Source of the DNA: Botryosphaeria dothidea
Lineage: Eukaryota > Ascomycota > Dothideomycetes > Botryosphaeriales > Botryosphaeriaceae
Length of the DNA: 64,000 nt
Assembly: GCA_011503125.2 (NCBI GenBank)
Contig: WWBZ02000016.1
Span: 2,542,001 to 2,606,000, forward strand
Direction: 5' to 3'
Part shown: positions 47,807 through 60,300 of the stretch, one piece after another
Position numbering within the stretch: position 1 is the first letter of the stretch
How the letters are laid out: each line of letters begins with the position of its first letter
Translations under genes and position numbers: made by a program
Notes under the pieces: generated by a model
The model's database searches: none
Seen by the model: the letters and a program-made list of their open reading frames with translations, nothing else
Told to the model about the DNA's origin: nothing

Positions 47807-49385
47807 GGGAAAGCGAGGGGATATGGATTTGTGTCTTTGGGGGGCTTCTTTGCGCAGTTTGTCTCAGCAAGCGGGAGTTTTTGGCTGTTTGGTTTCTTTC
47901 CTGCGGGGAGATGGGAGAAAGGTAAAAGCAGTGCATGTATACCACTTCCTGGCGTGGAATCTTTTTAAGCGGATGTTGTCAACATTTCTTCTTCTATAAA
48001 ACAATATAAAAATTGAAGCAGTAATACGGAATGTAGGACTGTTCTTCTTAGTTTGTGTGACCTGAGGCCGACTCTCCTGCCGCTGGAGCCTTTCAAGGAA
48101 CTAGACACCGATACCTATATAATTCAAAATATTCCTATATTCAGTATTGAATGCCGTTAATGAGTCGAACCTCCCTCTCTTCCATTCTCCTCAGCTTCCT
48201 GCATTCAGCATGGATTTCTTCCGGCTACGAAGGAGTCGGCATCAGAATGATAAAGAAAGCAACGGGAGGGTGAGAGAACTGTTTCTCACATCGTACAATT
48301 CTCCGAGATCCTCGGGTTTTCTGACAAAGATAATACCTATTACTCGGAAACAGTCGGTCCCGAAAAGTGCAACAACACCGTGACGAAAAGGGCCGCACCT
48401 CGTAACGGGCGCTCTGAAACTTGTATTATTGTCGTTTCTTCGTGGGGCGGTAACTGACCTGTTGGCGTTAACGCAAAGAGCGAAGTACCAGTATCCGAGG
48501 TGGGTATACAGTGTGGCGATTGTTGCGTTGATGGTGATGAAAATCAGTTTCATAGTATGAGGTGGGGCCTCGGCAACAGCAAGTAACTTGCGAAACAGAA
48601 ATTGCCTGTTTCTCTGACATATTTCCTGGTGTTATCTTCCGAGAAGACGATGTCGTCAGAAGGATAGGGAAGTCATACACACAGTGACGGCAAAAGAGCA
48701 ACCTCTTAGCAAGAACAGAGTAATTGCGCTATTGGTAATCAAGAAGCGATGCAGGTACGTTTATATATACATGCCGCAAGAGGCCGTACATGGATCATGT
48801 GTGGTGGCGCATGAGTTCGAGGTCGATCGACACCAAAACACCACGATGCAGATCACGTGTTTCCATAACCAGACGTCCGTATCAGACCTAACACCCAGCC
48901 ACTCACTTCTTCCAGCTCAGAGATCTCTTCCTCGAATCCCTGCCTATAGCAAAGCGAACAACGAAAAGAAGCGTCAACGCCTCGGGTGCTGTCCCGAGGC
49001 TGAGGTGGGATTTGACCACCAGTGAGAGAAGTGGTGGGATCATGAGATCAACCACCGAGCGTTAGCGAAATAACCAAATGAATGAACGGTGGTCGGCGAA
49101 GAGTGGTGAGTAGTCGCATAAAGGAAAAAAGACACAACAAAGCAAGATCACTATCAGAGTATGTACAAATAAATGTGCACCCAATGGCAAAAGCCAGTAA
49201 TGATCGCAAAGGGCAAGTGTAAATGGCAGATGCAAGGGGAGAGAACAAAAGGCAAACGCATAATAAGGGCAAAACCAGAGCCGAACAACTGCAAGACCCT
49301 TTGGTAACCATATTTCAGGTCGTCATCTCCAGGTCCCCGTCGCGGATAGTGATCCAGGCCATAACTACTCTGCTCGCCATGACAC
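47807..49385. other. Convergent intergenic region
   Basis: Between the secreted-protein stop and the minus-strand gene ending at 49386. No recognisable ORF; open frames are short or mirror images. Moderately AT-rich from 47990 onward. Presumed 3' UTRs and spacer. Confidence 0.5.
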
Positions 49386-50039
49386 TTACAGCTCCATCAC
49401 GACGTCCCCATCTCCGTCCAAAGGCGGCAGTGGTCGGAGCTTCTTCCCCAGGCGCATGAAGTCCTCAAGCTCCGCATGGACGGGTGCCTTCCTGGCGAAC
49501 ATAAACCTCCGGCCCATCCATCTTGACACGACCTTCGTCCGCGGATACAACACCGTGTCGTCGAACTTGAGCTCCGTTCGGCGAATGATCTTTGAATGCT
49601 GCCATTCCGAGACGTGTGACGAGCGGATCGGGCGGAGGATCGATTGGCCTGGCTTCCAGGGCTTGCGGGGCTTGCGAGGGGGTGGCGGCGTCCAGAATGG
49701 CACGATGGGATCCTCGGGGATGGGCATCGGCGGTGGCGGCGGAATCTTCCAGGCGGAGACTCGAGAGACGGGAAGCGGGTCAAGCTCCAAAGGAGGTTTG
49801 GCGTCGTCGTCGAAGTCGTCCAGAATGGCTCTGTCGACATAGAGGCGGCATCCGGCGTCGGCCACAGGGAGGATCAAGGTACGGAAGAAAAGGACGAGGG
49901 CAGTCGCTGCGAGGAATGTGAGAACGAGCGGCGGCAATAACATCGAGGGGGGGCGGCCTCGGAAGAGAGGGAGGGGGGTGGTCGATCTCCATGAGATCAT
50001 GGCGAAGAGGAGGAGCGTGAGAAAGCCGGTTGGGAGCAT
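49386..50039 (-). CDS. Hypothetical small membrane protein, Pro-rich tail
   Basis: Not recognised. The chosen ATG (50039) gives 217 aa beginning MLPTGFLTLLLFAMISW, a hydrophobic segment, followed by a second one (LLPPLVLTFLAATALVLFF). The rest is likely cytosolic or lumenal: an acidic DDFDDDAK patch, a Pro-rich block (KIPPPPPMPIPEDP, WTPPPPRKPRKPWKPG), then a basic/hydrophobic end (VVSRWMGRRFMF). The frame stays open upstream to 50204, and an ATG at 50165 would add 42 residues made largely of His-Thr-Leu repeats from a CACA-rich tract; that extension looks like non-coding repeat, so the shorter start is preferred. Single exon, unusual for this window. It may be lineage-specific. Confidence 0.5.
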   Translation of the reverse strand: MLPTGFLTLLLFAMISWRSTTPLPLFRGRPPSMLLPPLVLTFLAATALVLFFRTLILPVADAGCRLYVDRAILDDFDDDAKPPLELDPLPVSRVSAWKIPPPPPMPIPEDPIVPFWTPPPPRKPRKPWKPGQSILRPIRSSHVSEWQHSKIIRRTELKFDDTVLYPRTKVVSRWMGRRFMFARKAPVHAELEDFMRLGKKLRPLPPLDGDGDVVMEL

Positions 50040-51056
50040 GGCGAATGCACGCGCGGGATTGGCGAGAGAAAGGTGGAGGGAGGAGGGCGTGTGAGTGTGT
50101 GAGAGCGTGTGGGTGTGCGAGAGCGTAAAAGAGATTGGGAACGTGAGCTTGGATGCAAAGAGCATGTGAGCAGATACGAACGCGAAGGTTGACAACTGTG
50201 CCACGAAGAGGAAAAAAGTTGAGGTGGTGGAGGGCCAGGATATTTATATAGACAACTGTAGACCTCGCTTATTTAGGCATAGTTGGCATGGTGACGGACT
50301 GGGAGTGAAGTGTCAGTCGTGGGGGGACAGGATGGTGACTGGACAAGGAGCACTGAAGCCGCGGGCGGTATGACACTCCGGTGAGGTGGCAGCGCAGCAT
50401 CATTGAGTCACCTGTTGGGCAGTAAGACTTGTTAAAGCAGTTCTTGGGCCCCTGGGGGCCATGTGGGGCGTGTTTCCAGGTTCGTGATGCTGCAGTGGCC
50501 GTGGTGTTGCGGCGCTGCGCACAACGGTGCCAGGCCCCCATCGCCAACGGCCACCACACAACAACGCGACGACTGATACTTCTGAACTCTGATAGACAGA
50601 TAAAAATATTGCGGAAAGTCCCCTCTGATCAAAACATAGTGTGCCTTGTCTTTCCTCGACCTGAAAGTATCACGACAAACATATGTTCAGCCCATGCGCG
50701 AAGAGCATATTTTGACTACAGAGCAGTCCTAATCTACACACTACTTGCAACCTTTATGTTACTGCATAAAGGAACGAAAAATACCTGACGACTACTTCGC
50801 GTTCAGCAGGGTACCGTAGTCCTCTCTGAGTGTCAAGTTGGTCCATACGAGCGAGCCAGCATCAAGCTCTTTCTCGCGCAAAACTCTTCAGAGAACACTG
50901 CACCTGGGCGAAAAGAACAGACGAACACACATGCAAAGTCTCATAAGACAATCCGGCAGATCCAAGAATGGATTCGAATACATGGTATGAGTCGAAAGCC
51001 TTCTATAATTGAGCAGAGCTAATGTCTATAAAGTCTAATATACAGAGAAAGGCAAT
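50040..51056. other. Intergenic region upstream of the Pro-rich gene
   Basis: Holds the promoter of the minus-strand gene (50039) and the 3' region of the LETM1 gene (51057). A GTGTGAGAGCGT-type short tandem repeat lies at about 50089-50126. No other gene seen. Confidence 0.55.
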
Positions 51057-52811
51057 TTAAACCTTCTCAGCTTCCTGCTCAGCTTTTTTGGCTTCGACAT
51101 TCTGCTTCTCCGCAGTCGACCCCTTTTCCTTCGGCTGCTCGACATCGGCCTGCGCCTGTGCCTGTTGCCTCTCCGCATTCTCGAGCTCCTCCTTCTCATC
51201 GATGTCCTTGTCATCCTTTGGTGTAGACGAGACCGACGCCGACCGGCTGCTGCCAGTCTGTTCATTTTCCTCCTCAATGAGCTCCTGCTGCTCCTTCAAG
51301 ACCTCGAGACGCTGCTTGTTCGTCGCAGCGCCCTCAGCGGTGTGAACCTCAAGTTCGATCTCATGGAAGAGCTCCTCCGGAATGCTGGACAGAACAGCCT
51401 TGAGTGCGTCGATCAGAGTCTCCATCTCCGTCTCCTTGCCCTGGCCATACATGAAAGCATTGCTCAAGACGAGGAGCGTCGATGGGACACCGTACTTGAG
51501 ACGGAGATCCAACCACATCTTGAGATCCTCCCGAAGGCGAGCGGGGCTCACACCGTGCGTGCGAAGACCGCGACTTGCGCATGCGGTCTGGAGTTCGGGA
51601 ATGGAGAGCGACTCGACACCCTCGATGAAGATCATCTTGTCGTCACGCTTGATCTGGCGCATGCGGTGGCGGATCTGGTAGCGGAGGATGTTGTCGGTGC
51701 CAAAAGTGTTAAGGCCGAGATACCTGCAGATACCAACGAGTTGAGGGCGAGACAGGTTGTCCAGGGTCAGGTCATCCTTAAAGATCTTGCAGACCTTGAT
51801 AACATCGGCCTGCGTGGGCTCCTCGCCAGTGCTGCGAATCTAGGCCACATGTCAGCACGGGATATCGAACTATGGTGTAGTCTGTATATCTCACCTTGCG
51901 GAAGAACTCGGTAAATTCCTCGCGCTGAGCGTTCGCAGCGCTAACGGGTAAACCACCTTCCTGCAACGTCTGACGGAGGAAGTCGCTGACTTCTTTCCGA
52001 GTGGCGCGCAGGCTGGTCATCTTGCTGTCTTTGGCTTTCTGGCCCTCGTATGTGCTGGGGAGCATGTTGGGGAACAGCTTCAGCGCGACAGGCAGGAGAA
52101 GCTCCGCGAAAGGAACAAGCACGAAAACAGAGAAGGGCACGAGACGGCCAAGGTCCTGGACGGTACGGCGAAGCTGAATGCAAATTAGCCCATGCGCATC
52201 TCCAAAAATTTGCGATTAGGGCACACCTGTCTGTTCTCACGGCGGGTAAGCTCATAACCCGCCGCCATCTTCAGGGCAAGCTTGGAGCTGATCCTGACTT
52301 CAGTCGCAAGCAGCTTCGTGCCATCCCAGTAGTGGTTGGCCTCTTTCTTGACCTTCTGCCAGAGAGTGAGCTTCCTGTGCTCCTCAGCCTTCTTGGTAAG
52401 CTTCTTTTCCTCTGCTTTGTCCGCAGACGCCTTCTCCGCAGCGAGCTCGGTCAAGCTTTGCGCCTCAGCGGCATCGGTCTTCGAGTGTGCGGTCGGGCCA
52501 TCCTTGAGTCCTCCGGCGTTGATGGAGTCCTTGTCGACTTCGGACTTCAATGCGGACTTGTTGGGCTGCGAGTTCTGCTGGCCTTCCTTAGGGAGGGGCT
52601 TCTTCGCCTCCTCGGCATTGAAGCCGGGGGGAGGGAAGTTGCTGCTCGACTGGGAGGACGTGGAGGTGTCTGTAGCATAGCCGTGTTTGGGGATGAGGAT
52701 GGCGATTGCTGAGATCTCGCGGGGAAGCGATCTGGGGATTCTGCGCGGAGTTCTAGAGGCGCCTCTCAGGAGGATCGGCGTCACCCGGGAGGCGGAGCGG
52801 TTGAAAGACAT
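51057..52811 (-). CDS. mdm38: LETM1-domain inner mitochondrial membrane protein
   Basis: LETM1/Mdm38 family protein of the inner mitochondrial membrane, involved in K+/H+ exchange and ribosome association for membrane insertion. Three exons, 52811-52227, 52173-51895 and 51839-51057; introns 53 and 55 nt; product 548 aa. The N-terminus (MSFNRSASRVTPILLRGASR) is Arg/Ser-rich, a presequence. Residues 40-150 are low-complexity, Ala/Lys/Glu-rich. The LETM1 core follows: LWQKVKKEANHYWDGTKLLATE, a membrane segment near 206-222 (LVPFSVFVLVPFAELLLPV), then KMTSLRATRKEVSDFLRQTL, LSRPQLVGICRYLGLNTFGT and RGLRTHGVSPARLREDLKMW. The C-terminal 100 residues are Glu/Lys/Gln-rich coiled coil. Divergent from the adenylate kinase gene. 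Confident. Confidence 0.93.
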
Positions 52812-53846
52812 GCTGAGCGCAGCTCAGACGAGAAGAGAGCGACGGCAGCGACAGGAAACGGTTGGCCAAGGAAGGTGGATGGCAGTTGGAAGCAGTGAGG
52901 ATGGGTGGGAGAAATGCGACGTGGTGGATGAATGCTTCAACGTTTGCAGGTCGTCAGCGGCAGCTAAGCAGCAAATTCCGGTAAGCAGCGAGGATCAGCA
53001 GCAGGGGAACAGTGGCTTGGCCGCTTCGTCATGCTTCTGGAACCCGCCCGCCGCGCCCCCGAACGCCGAACCGACAAGGCCGACGCCGAATGGGGCGAGG
53101 GGGGATGGAGCCGTCGCCAGCGTGGCCGCCGCTGCTGGCTGCAGACATGTGCGCACAGTCGGGCGATGTCGGAGCTCTGCGACGCACCGGTGAGCGCTGC
53201 CCGCTGCCCGCTGCTCGCTGCTGCTGCGCTGCCTCCGCCGGTCCTCCGTACTAAATGGAACGCCTGGCCGCCTGCTACCGCTGGTCCTTGATTATTGCTT
53301 CAAGCCTCTCTGCGCAGGATGGCAGCCACACGTGCCGAGTTGAAGCATTCGTCCGCGCTCGTCCGGATGAGGAATTCCGCGATACTGACTGAACTCTCGC
53401 ATGCGGCAGCCTGCCCCAACCCCTCACGTGCAGTTACAAGCCAGTCATCCACATTCAGGCCATGCTCACAAAGAGGCCGGCGCCGGCGTTCGATTCTCCT
53501 TGCAGTGTTCCTGACAATAATGGCAGCGCGATGGTGACTGGGTATGGTGCATGACTCGCCGGGTGCCCTCGGTTGACTGGAGCTCAACGCTTTCCCCACC
53601 CAAAGTCCGCTGCTGACGGCTTGCGCGACTGACTTTAGCTTGCCTCTCTTTCGTGCGCGCGCTCCGACCTTCTCGTCCCGTGTACCCTACTTCATATCCT
53701 GTTACCGCCTTCGACGTTATGCTTTTCTGACCTCTTCTTGTTGTATTATTTACAGAAGGCTCAACGCCTTCGCCTCTATCTGACCCGGTCGCAGCCATCA
53801 GTCAACACGCGCCCTGTATAGCACACCACCAACCAACCCCTCCGCG
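52812..53846. promoter_or_regulatory. Divergent upstream region, LETM1 / adenylate kinase
   Basis: 1035 bp between divergent ATGs of two mitochondrial genes. It contains arms related to the 79-nt repeat family: GGATGAATGCTTCAAC at 52926-52941 and its near-exact reverse complement GTTGAAGCATTCGTCC at 53339-53354 (15 of 16 pair). No gene-like ORF. A pyrimidine-rich leader precedes 53847. Confidence 0.5.
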
Positions 53847-54705
53847 ATGATTCGGGACCTCGCCAGAGCCGCGCGCGTCATTCTCGTCGGCGCCCCCGGC
53901 GTAGGCAAAGGCACGCAGACAGAGCGTCTTATGAAGCGCTTCCCCCAGCTAAGCTCCATCAGTTCCGGCGACCTTCTTCGCAACAATGTGCGCAACCGCA
54001 CGCCTCTGGGTTGGTCGCCCTCGCTCTGCGCTGCTGAGAATGCCTCCTAACATCAATCGCGCGACAGGTATCCAGGCAGAGATGAAGATGAAGACCGGCG
54101 CGCTCGTGCCAGACACGATGATGGTTCGCCTAATTATCAACGAGCTCAACACTCGCGGTTGGCTCGTCCCCGATACCGTGAGGCCGTACCATGTCAATTT
54201 CGCTGCGCCCGATGCCGAGATCCCGCTCGACAGCGTGGACGATGTCTTCATTCCTTCGCCTTTCAACACGTCCAAGTTTAGCTACTCGGATTCTCCCTCG
54301 GCCTCCTTCATCCTCGACGGCTTCCCGCGCACCGCATGCCAAGCGAAGCGGATCGACGACATCATCCCCGTGAACCTGGTGGTAAACCTCAAGACGCCGG
54401 TCGAGGTCATTCTCGATCGCATCTGCAACCGCTGGGTCCACGAGCCTTCCGGCCGGGTGTACAATACCACATTCAATCCCCCGAAGGTGCCGGGTCAAGA
54501 CGATGTTACAGGCGAGCAATTGACTCGGCGCGCGGATGACAGTCCAGAGGTTTGGTTGGCCCGACTCAAGAAATTCGAGGAGACCAGCGCTCCTCTACTA
54601 GAGCATTACGACAAGAAGGGCGTCCTTTGGGAAGTGGAGGGCAATTCAAGCGACGAGATCAGTCCTCAACTGTTTAAGGAGTTTGAGAAGAGGTTTGGAG
54701 CATAG
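53847..54705 (+). CDS. adk2: Mitochondrial adenylate kinase (GTP:AMP phosphotransferase)
   Basis: Matrix enzyme transferring phosphate from GTP (or ATP) to AMP. Two exons, 53847-54009 and 54068-54705, with a 58-nt phase-1 intron (donor GTTGGT); product 266 aa. P-loop VGAPGVGKGT (residues 14-23), the AMP-site block SSGDLLRNNVRNRTPLG, GFPRT, and the LID with GRVYNTTFNPP. Between LIINEL and SFILDGFPRT lies an insertion of about 40 residues (WLVPDTVRPYHVNFAAPDAE onward); comparable insertions occur in Adk2 of filamentous fungi. The first exon supplies the basic N-terminus MIRDLARAARV, compatible with mitochondrial import. Divergent from LETM1, another mitochondrial gene. The weak donor is balanced by frame and family continuity. 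Confidence 0.92.
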
Positions 54706-55267
54706 GCGCAAACATATCCAAAGCCTAGATGGATTGCTTGAAGGCAAATGTAATATCTGGAAGCCTGGAGTTTTCGGCGTTTAAGGTACCCGCCGCCGTT
54801 ATATCGCGCTGGCTTTGCTCAATTATCGGTCGTTCTCGAGCCCCTCGGAAAGCTCAATGAGCTGTGTAGAATCTCATGTTTTCCCCAACGATAAACTGCG
54901 ATCGTACGAGACATCGTCTCATACTGTGAATGATTATTGGCTGCTCTGACAAACATGCGGCCCGAATAGACGTTTGAATCGCTAATCGGCATGGCAAATG
55001 CTCCGAACGAAACGCAAGAGCCAAGCGCATCCAGACGAGCAGTGAAAGTTGATATTCGCGTGCCGGCGTGCCGGGGGGCGATGCTCCCGTCGTTTGGCGG
55101 GCGTTTTCACCTCTGGCCGTCACCTTCGTCATCGTGCAAGCACGGACTCCAACCTCACAACACGCCCGCCCTGGATCTACAGCTGTCCAGCTCCAGAGCC
55201 CAACGCACCAGCAACAACACCAGCTTCCCGTCCAACTCCCAGAGGCCCTGCATTCCAGTCTCTTGCC
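54706..55267. other. Intergenic, adk2 to snx4
   Basis: 562 bp. Presumed adk2 3' UTR and snx4 promoter/leader. No other gene seen. Confidence 0.6.
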
Positions 55268-56643
55268 ATGGCCGACACAGACTTCAGCGAAGGCGTCCTC
55301 GACTGTACTGTGGACAAGCCGCAGAAAGAGAACGATGGCACCAAAGATGCCTACATATCTTACCTTGTTACAACTCGGGTACCGTCCCCCCGCACTTTCT
55401 TCATAGCGGCATCTTCCTATTTTGAGCTTTGTGAATGGCTAGGAACAGAAGGCATGCTGACGCCCTCCGCTTTCAACAGAGCGATTTCCAGTCCTTTCAG
55501 CGGCCCGAATTCAGCGTGCGGCGACGCTTTACAGACTTCGTCTTTCTCTGGAAGACGATGAGCAAAGAGTATCCGCAATGCGCCGTGCCTCCGCTGCCCG
55601 ACAAGCACAAGATGGAGTACGTGCGCGGAGACCGCTTTGGTCCGGACTTCACGCAACGACGAGCCAGCTCACTGCGCCGCTTCCTAAAGCGCTTGACACA
55701 GCATCCGGTCCTCCGGCGCTCCGCCATTCTCCTCCTCTTCCTCGAGAGCAGCGACTGGAACCAGACAATGCGATCACGACCCACTCGTAGCCTTAGCGGG
55801 GCCAGTGGAGATCAAGGCTCAGGCGGGGTATTCGACAGTTTTACGGATACGCTCATGGGTGCTTTCAGCAAGGTCCATAAGCCGGACAAGCGCTTCTTGG
55901 ACGTGCGCGACCGAGCAGATAAGCTCGACGAGGACCTTGGGTTGGTGGAAAAAGTTGTGGCGCGCGTGGCGCGGCGGCAAGGCGATCTCTCAACCGACTA
56001 CGGCGATCTCGCAGCACAATGTCAGAAACTGGTCGCGTTGGAGCCTGGTGTTGAACAATCGCTCACGAGCTTTGCCACCAGTGTTGAGACGACGAGTCAA
56101 GGCCTCCGTGGGCTGCATAACCATACCGAGCATGACTACCTAGGCTCTCTCCGGGACATGGATGCCTATATTGATGCAGTCAAGCTGCTTCTAAAGACGC
56201 GCGAGAATAAGCAACTGGACTTCGAAAGCTTGACAGACTACTTGACCAAGGCTGCGGCGGATCGCGACACACTGGCCAGTGCCTCAAGCACAGCCGCGCT
56301 CGGCGCATCTGGGTTCCTGCGCGCCAAGGTGGAAGATATCCGCGGTGTGGATCACGAGCAGAGCCGACGCGACCGCGTGCGCAAGCTTGAGTTACAGATT
56401 GAGCGCCTAACACGCGAGGTGGAGAACGCAAAGAGAACGTCCGAGGCGTTCGACGAGCAAACGGTCAAAGAGGTTGCTGACTTTGAGCGCATAAAAGCCT
56501 TGGAATTCAAGGATACGCTGGGAGATCTAGCGGATGCCCACATCGACTTCTTCGCGAACACGGCGGAGACGTGGGAGGTGTTCCTGGAGCAGATGGAGCG
56601 GGAGCAGAAGGATCACGATGAAGCTGAAGCTGCTGCTGCCTAA
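55268..56643 (+). CDS. snx4: Sorting nexin Snx4/Atg24 (PX-BAR)
   Basis: Endosomal sorting nexin; yeast Snx4/Atg24 recycles SNAREs and supports selective autophagy. Two exons, 55268-55378 and 55480-56643, 101-nt phase-0 intron; product 424 aa. Exon 1 gives MADTDFSEGVLDCTVDKPQ and reaches YLVTTR; exon 2 resumes SDFQSFQRPEFSVRRRFTDF, restoring a PX domain with the phosphoinositide-binding RRF, the PPLPDKHKMEYVRGDRFG loop and RRASSLRRFLKR. The C-terminal BAR region (about 170-424) is helical, with long coiled stretches (LQIERLTREVENAKR, KEVADFERIKALEFK) and a Glu/Ala-rich end. This order and length fit Snx4. The unspliced ORF starts at a spurious upstream codon and lacks the true N-terminus. Confidence 0.93.
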
Positions 56644-57397
56644 AGAATTGGATAGCCTTCATCAACTGAAGCGCATGCTGACGGCATGGAGGGCAGCATG
56701 GCTGAGGAGTTGTCACACGGCGTTAGAAACGGGGTGGGGGTTTCGTTCGCGAAGGATACCGAGATGTTACGACTGGGTTGGCCCAATTACTTAGACAGGC
56801 TGCAGGCTTCAGGCTTGTAGCATTGATGAAAGCAATAATTCACTGTGCAAGCTCGTTCGGCTTCCTGCCTCAGGTCGTCAGTACGACGGCGGCTGCAAAC
56901 GCGAAAGCATGCGCAACACCCCTTCATAGATCCATCTGCCTTCCCGGATGCTCGGTTGTTTATAAAGAGCATCACGAGGCTGGACGCAAAGAAGGTGCAT
57001 AGAGTATGCTTTATTCCTCTGTAATCCGGGAGCGTTACGACTGCTAGGCGGGCGACACTTGTTGAGGAATGTTTCACACCGATCGGGTGATTGAGTTTTT
57101 TCTCCAACTTTGCTGCAACGGCTTCGTGTTGAACAATGTTCCCAAGGCTGAGTGCCTGCGGTGGCATGACGTGCACGAGGCTGGGCAGAAGAGGGCACTG
57201 TGCGTCTGGTGACCCCTGAATTGGTTGTCCGGGGTTAGCTGAGCGGGGTTCGCGCATCCAAGCTCCCGCTAGTGCGACTCGCCGGGGCTGGCAATCTGCT
57301 GCAAGGACATGTAAACTGCTGCAGCTACCCCCCGAGCTCCTGCCCTCTAGGAACATAAGTGGTCTCCCAGTACCTACTCCGCCCTCCCTCCAGCACC
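56644..57397. other. Intergenic, snx4 to alpha-mannosidase
   Basis: 754 bp, presumed snx4 3' UTR and the promoter/leader of the mannosidase. No other gene recognised. Confidence 0.6.
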
Positions 57398-60300
57398 ATG
57401 GGCGGCGAAACCCAGCTCCCCTCCAGAATGGCTCCCACGAAGGAGTATCCCAAGCTCGCGGCCGGCCCCGTGGGCAAGCAGATCCACAAGATCTACCTCG
57501 ACCGCCTGCGTCAGTTCACTTCTGGTGGCCAGTACGAGTCCCAGGGACTTCTGCCGTGAGTCCCCAATTGCACCGGTCCCCGCTCATTGCTTGGGAGGTA
57601 CATATTGACGCCTGTATAGCAAGATCACCGAAGGCCGCGCTTCCGGCGGCGATCACGTCAAGCTGTATGTTTACTCGCCGCCAAACCTCACCCGTCCCAC
57701 CTTCAAGGAAGCTACGAGGCACGACTTCCGCCCAGCAGCTATCGGCGAGTGGTTCGGTCCCAGTTGGTCGACCCATTGGTTCCGCATCCACTTGACCGTG
57801 CCCGATGAGCTCCGCCACAAGAACCATGTCGAGTTCCATTGGGACGCCAACAATGAGGGCCTTATCTGGACTGAGGATGGCAATCCCGTACACGGCCTGA
57901 CGGGTGGTGGTGAGCGCACCGAATGGATACTTCCGGATAGCTATAGAGATGGCAAGGAGCATGTCTTCTACATTGAGATGGCCTGCAATGGCATGTTCGG
58001 CAATGCTCCCGGCGGCGACTCCATCCAACCCCCTGATCCGAACAAATACTTCCAACTGCACAAGGCCGATATCGTGGCAATTAACCTGGATGCTCGAGCT
58101 CTTCACATTGATTTCTGGATCATCGGAGGTACGTAATCGAATATTGGTTTTGAAGTCTAAGGCTGATCCGTCGCAGATTGCGCGCGAGAGTTTCCCGGAG
58201 ATTCCTGGGAGTCCCACCAGGCGTTGCAGATATGCAATTCGATCATGGATACCTTCATCGCTGGAAACGGTAGTCCTGAGTCAATTAAGGAGTGTCGCAA
58301 GATTGCAAAGAAATACATTGGCGACAAGGTGGACTCAGCCGCTGTATATGACGACCCTCAGGAATCCATTGTCAGCGGTATCGGCCACTGCCACATTGAC
58401 ACCTGCTGGCTTTGGCCATGGGCAGAGACCAAGCGGAAGGTTGCTCGTTCATGGTCCAACCAATGCGACCTCATGGACCGTTATCCGGAGCTACGCTTCT
58501 GTTGCTCGCAGGCTCAGCAGTACAAGTGGCTCGAGCAGCTGTATCCCTCAGTTTACGACCGGGTCAAGGCTAAGGTCAAGGAAGGGAGATTCCAGCCTAT
58601 TGGTGGCAGTTGGGTCGAGCATGATACCAACATGCCGAGCGGAGAGTCGCTGGTGCGCCAGTTTGTGTACGGCCAGCGTTTCTTTGAGAGCCATTTCGGA
58701 CAGAGATGCAAGACTTTCTGGCTGCCCGACACCTTCGGATATTCAACTCAGCTCCCTCAAATATGCAGGCTGGCCGGCATGAGTAGATTCTTCACTCAGA
58801 AGTTGAGCTGGAACAACATCAACAACTTCCCCCACACCACCTTCAACTGGGTCTCGTTGGATGGTAGCCAGGTCATCTGCCACATGGCTCCAGCGGAAAC
58901 TTATACTGCTGAGGCGCATTTCGGCGACGTCAAGCGTAGTGTGACTCAGCATAAGTCTCTCGATCAGGACGCCACTTCTCTCCTGGTCTTCGGCAAGGGT
59001 GATGGAGGCGGTGGTCCAACCTGGGAACACATCGAGAAGCTGAGACGTTGTCGTGGTGTGAGTGACAACGTCGGTCTCCTCCCTCGGGTCAAGATGGGTG
59101 GCTCGGTGGATGAATTCTTCGAAAAGCTGGAGAAGAAGGCCGAAGAGGGAACCGACTTTGTGACCTGGTATGGCGAGCTGTACTTCGAGCTGCATCGAGG
59201 AACATACACCACGCAAGCCAACAACAAGCGTAACAACCGTTCCTCAGAAATCCTGTTGCATGACATTGAGTACTTGGCTACTCTTGCCAGCATCAAGGAT
59301 CTCGTGAAGGGCGGGAAATCGTCATACAAGTACCCCAAGGAGGCTATTGATGATATGTGGGAGGCAACTCTTTTGTGTCAGTTCCATGATTGCTTGCCCG
59401 GTAGCTCAATCGAGATGTGCTACGATGATTCTGACGAGGTAAGTCTGATATCAAGTTGCATGACAACGATCACTTACGATGATTAGCTCTATGAGAAGGT
59501 CTTCCAGACCGGTGAGAAGCTTCTTTCAGATGCTTTGAATGCCCTTGGGTTTGACGACAAATCCAACCCCAACAGCAAGCTAGTTGCCCTAAACACGCTC
59601 CCTTGGGCTCGCAGCGAAATAGCCAAGCTTCCAGACTCGTCCTATGCCCTGGCTGAAGGCAATACGGGTATCCTGAGCGTGAAGCCCGCCAAATCAGAGT
59701 CGACTGTTTCTATCAAGGAGGTCAGCAAGGACGTCTATCATCTCACCAACAGCCAATACCGCGTGGAAGTTACGGAGGGCGTCATCACATCTCTCTTCGA
59801 TCTCGCAGCCAAGCGTGAGATTATTCCTAAGGGCCAAAAGGCTAACCAACTTGTCATCTTTGACGACAAGCCGCTTTATTGGCAGGCCTGGGATGTTGAG
59901 GTCTACCACCTCGAATCTCGCCAGGAGCTCAAGCCCAGCAAGTGGTCGATCGCCGAGAGCAGCCCGCAGCGCGTCAGCGTGGTCACGGAAACGGAGATCA
60001 GCGACAAGAGCTGGGTCAAGACAACCATCAGCCTCTCAGCAACCGTCGACGAACTTCCTTCGTACGTTGAGATGGAGAGTGAGGTCGAATGGCACGAGTC
60101 GATGAAGTTCCTCAAGGTGGAATTCCCTGTGGACATCGTCAACCAGGAAGCATCGTACGAGACGCAGTTTGGTATCGTCCGCCGCCCAACGCACTACAAT
60201 ACTACTTGGGACATGGCCAAGTTCGAAGTCTGTTGCCACAAGTGGGCAGATTTGTCGGAAGCCGGCTACGGAGTATCCATCCTCAACGACTCCAAATATG

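Noticed and set aside
47751..47852. Additional last intron in the secreted-protein gene
   Set aside because: A GTAAGC donor and a GCGCAG acceptor exist, but the resulting end is no more convincing than the direct stop at 47806; left out without transcript evidence.
57516..58217. 233-codon minus ORF inside the mannosidase gene
   Set aside because: Antisense shadow of GH38 exons 1 to 3, which have clear motifs on the plus strand.
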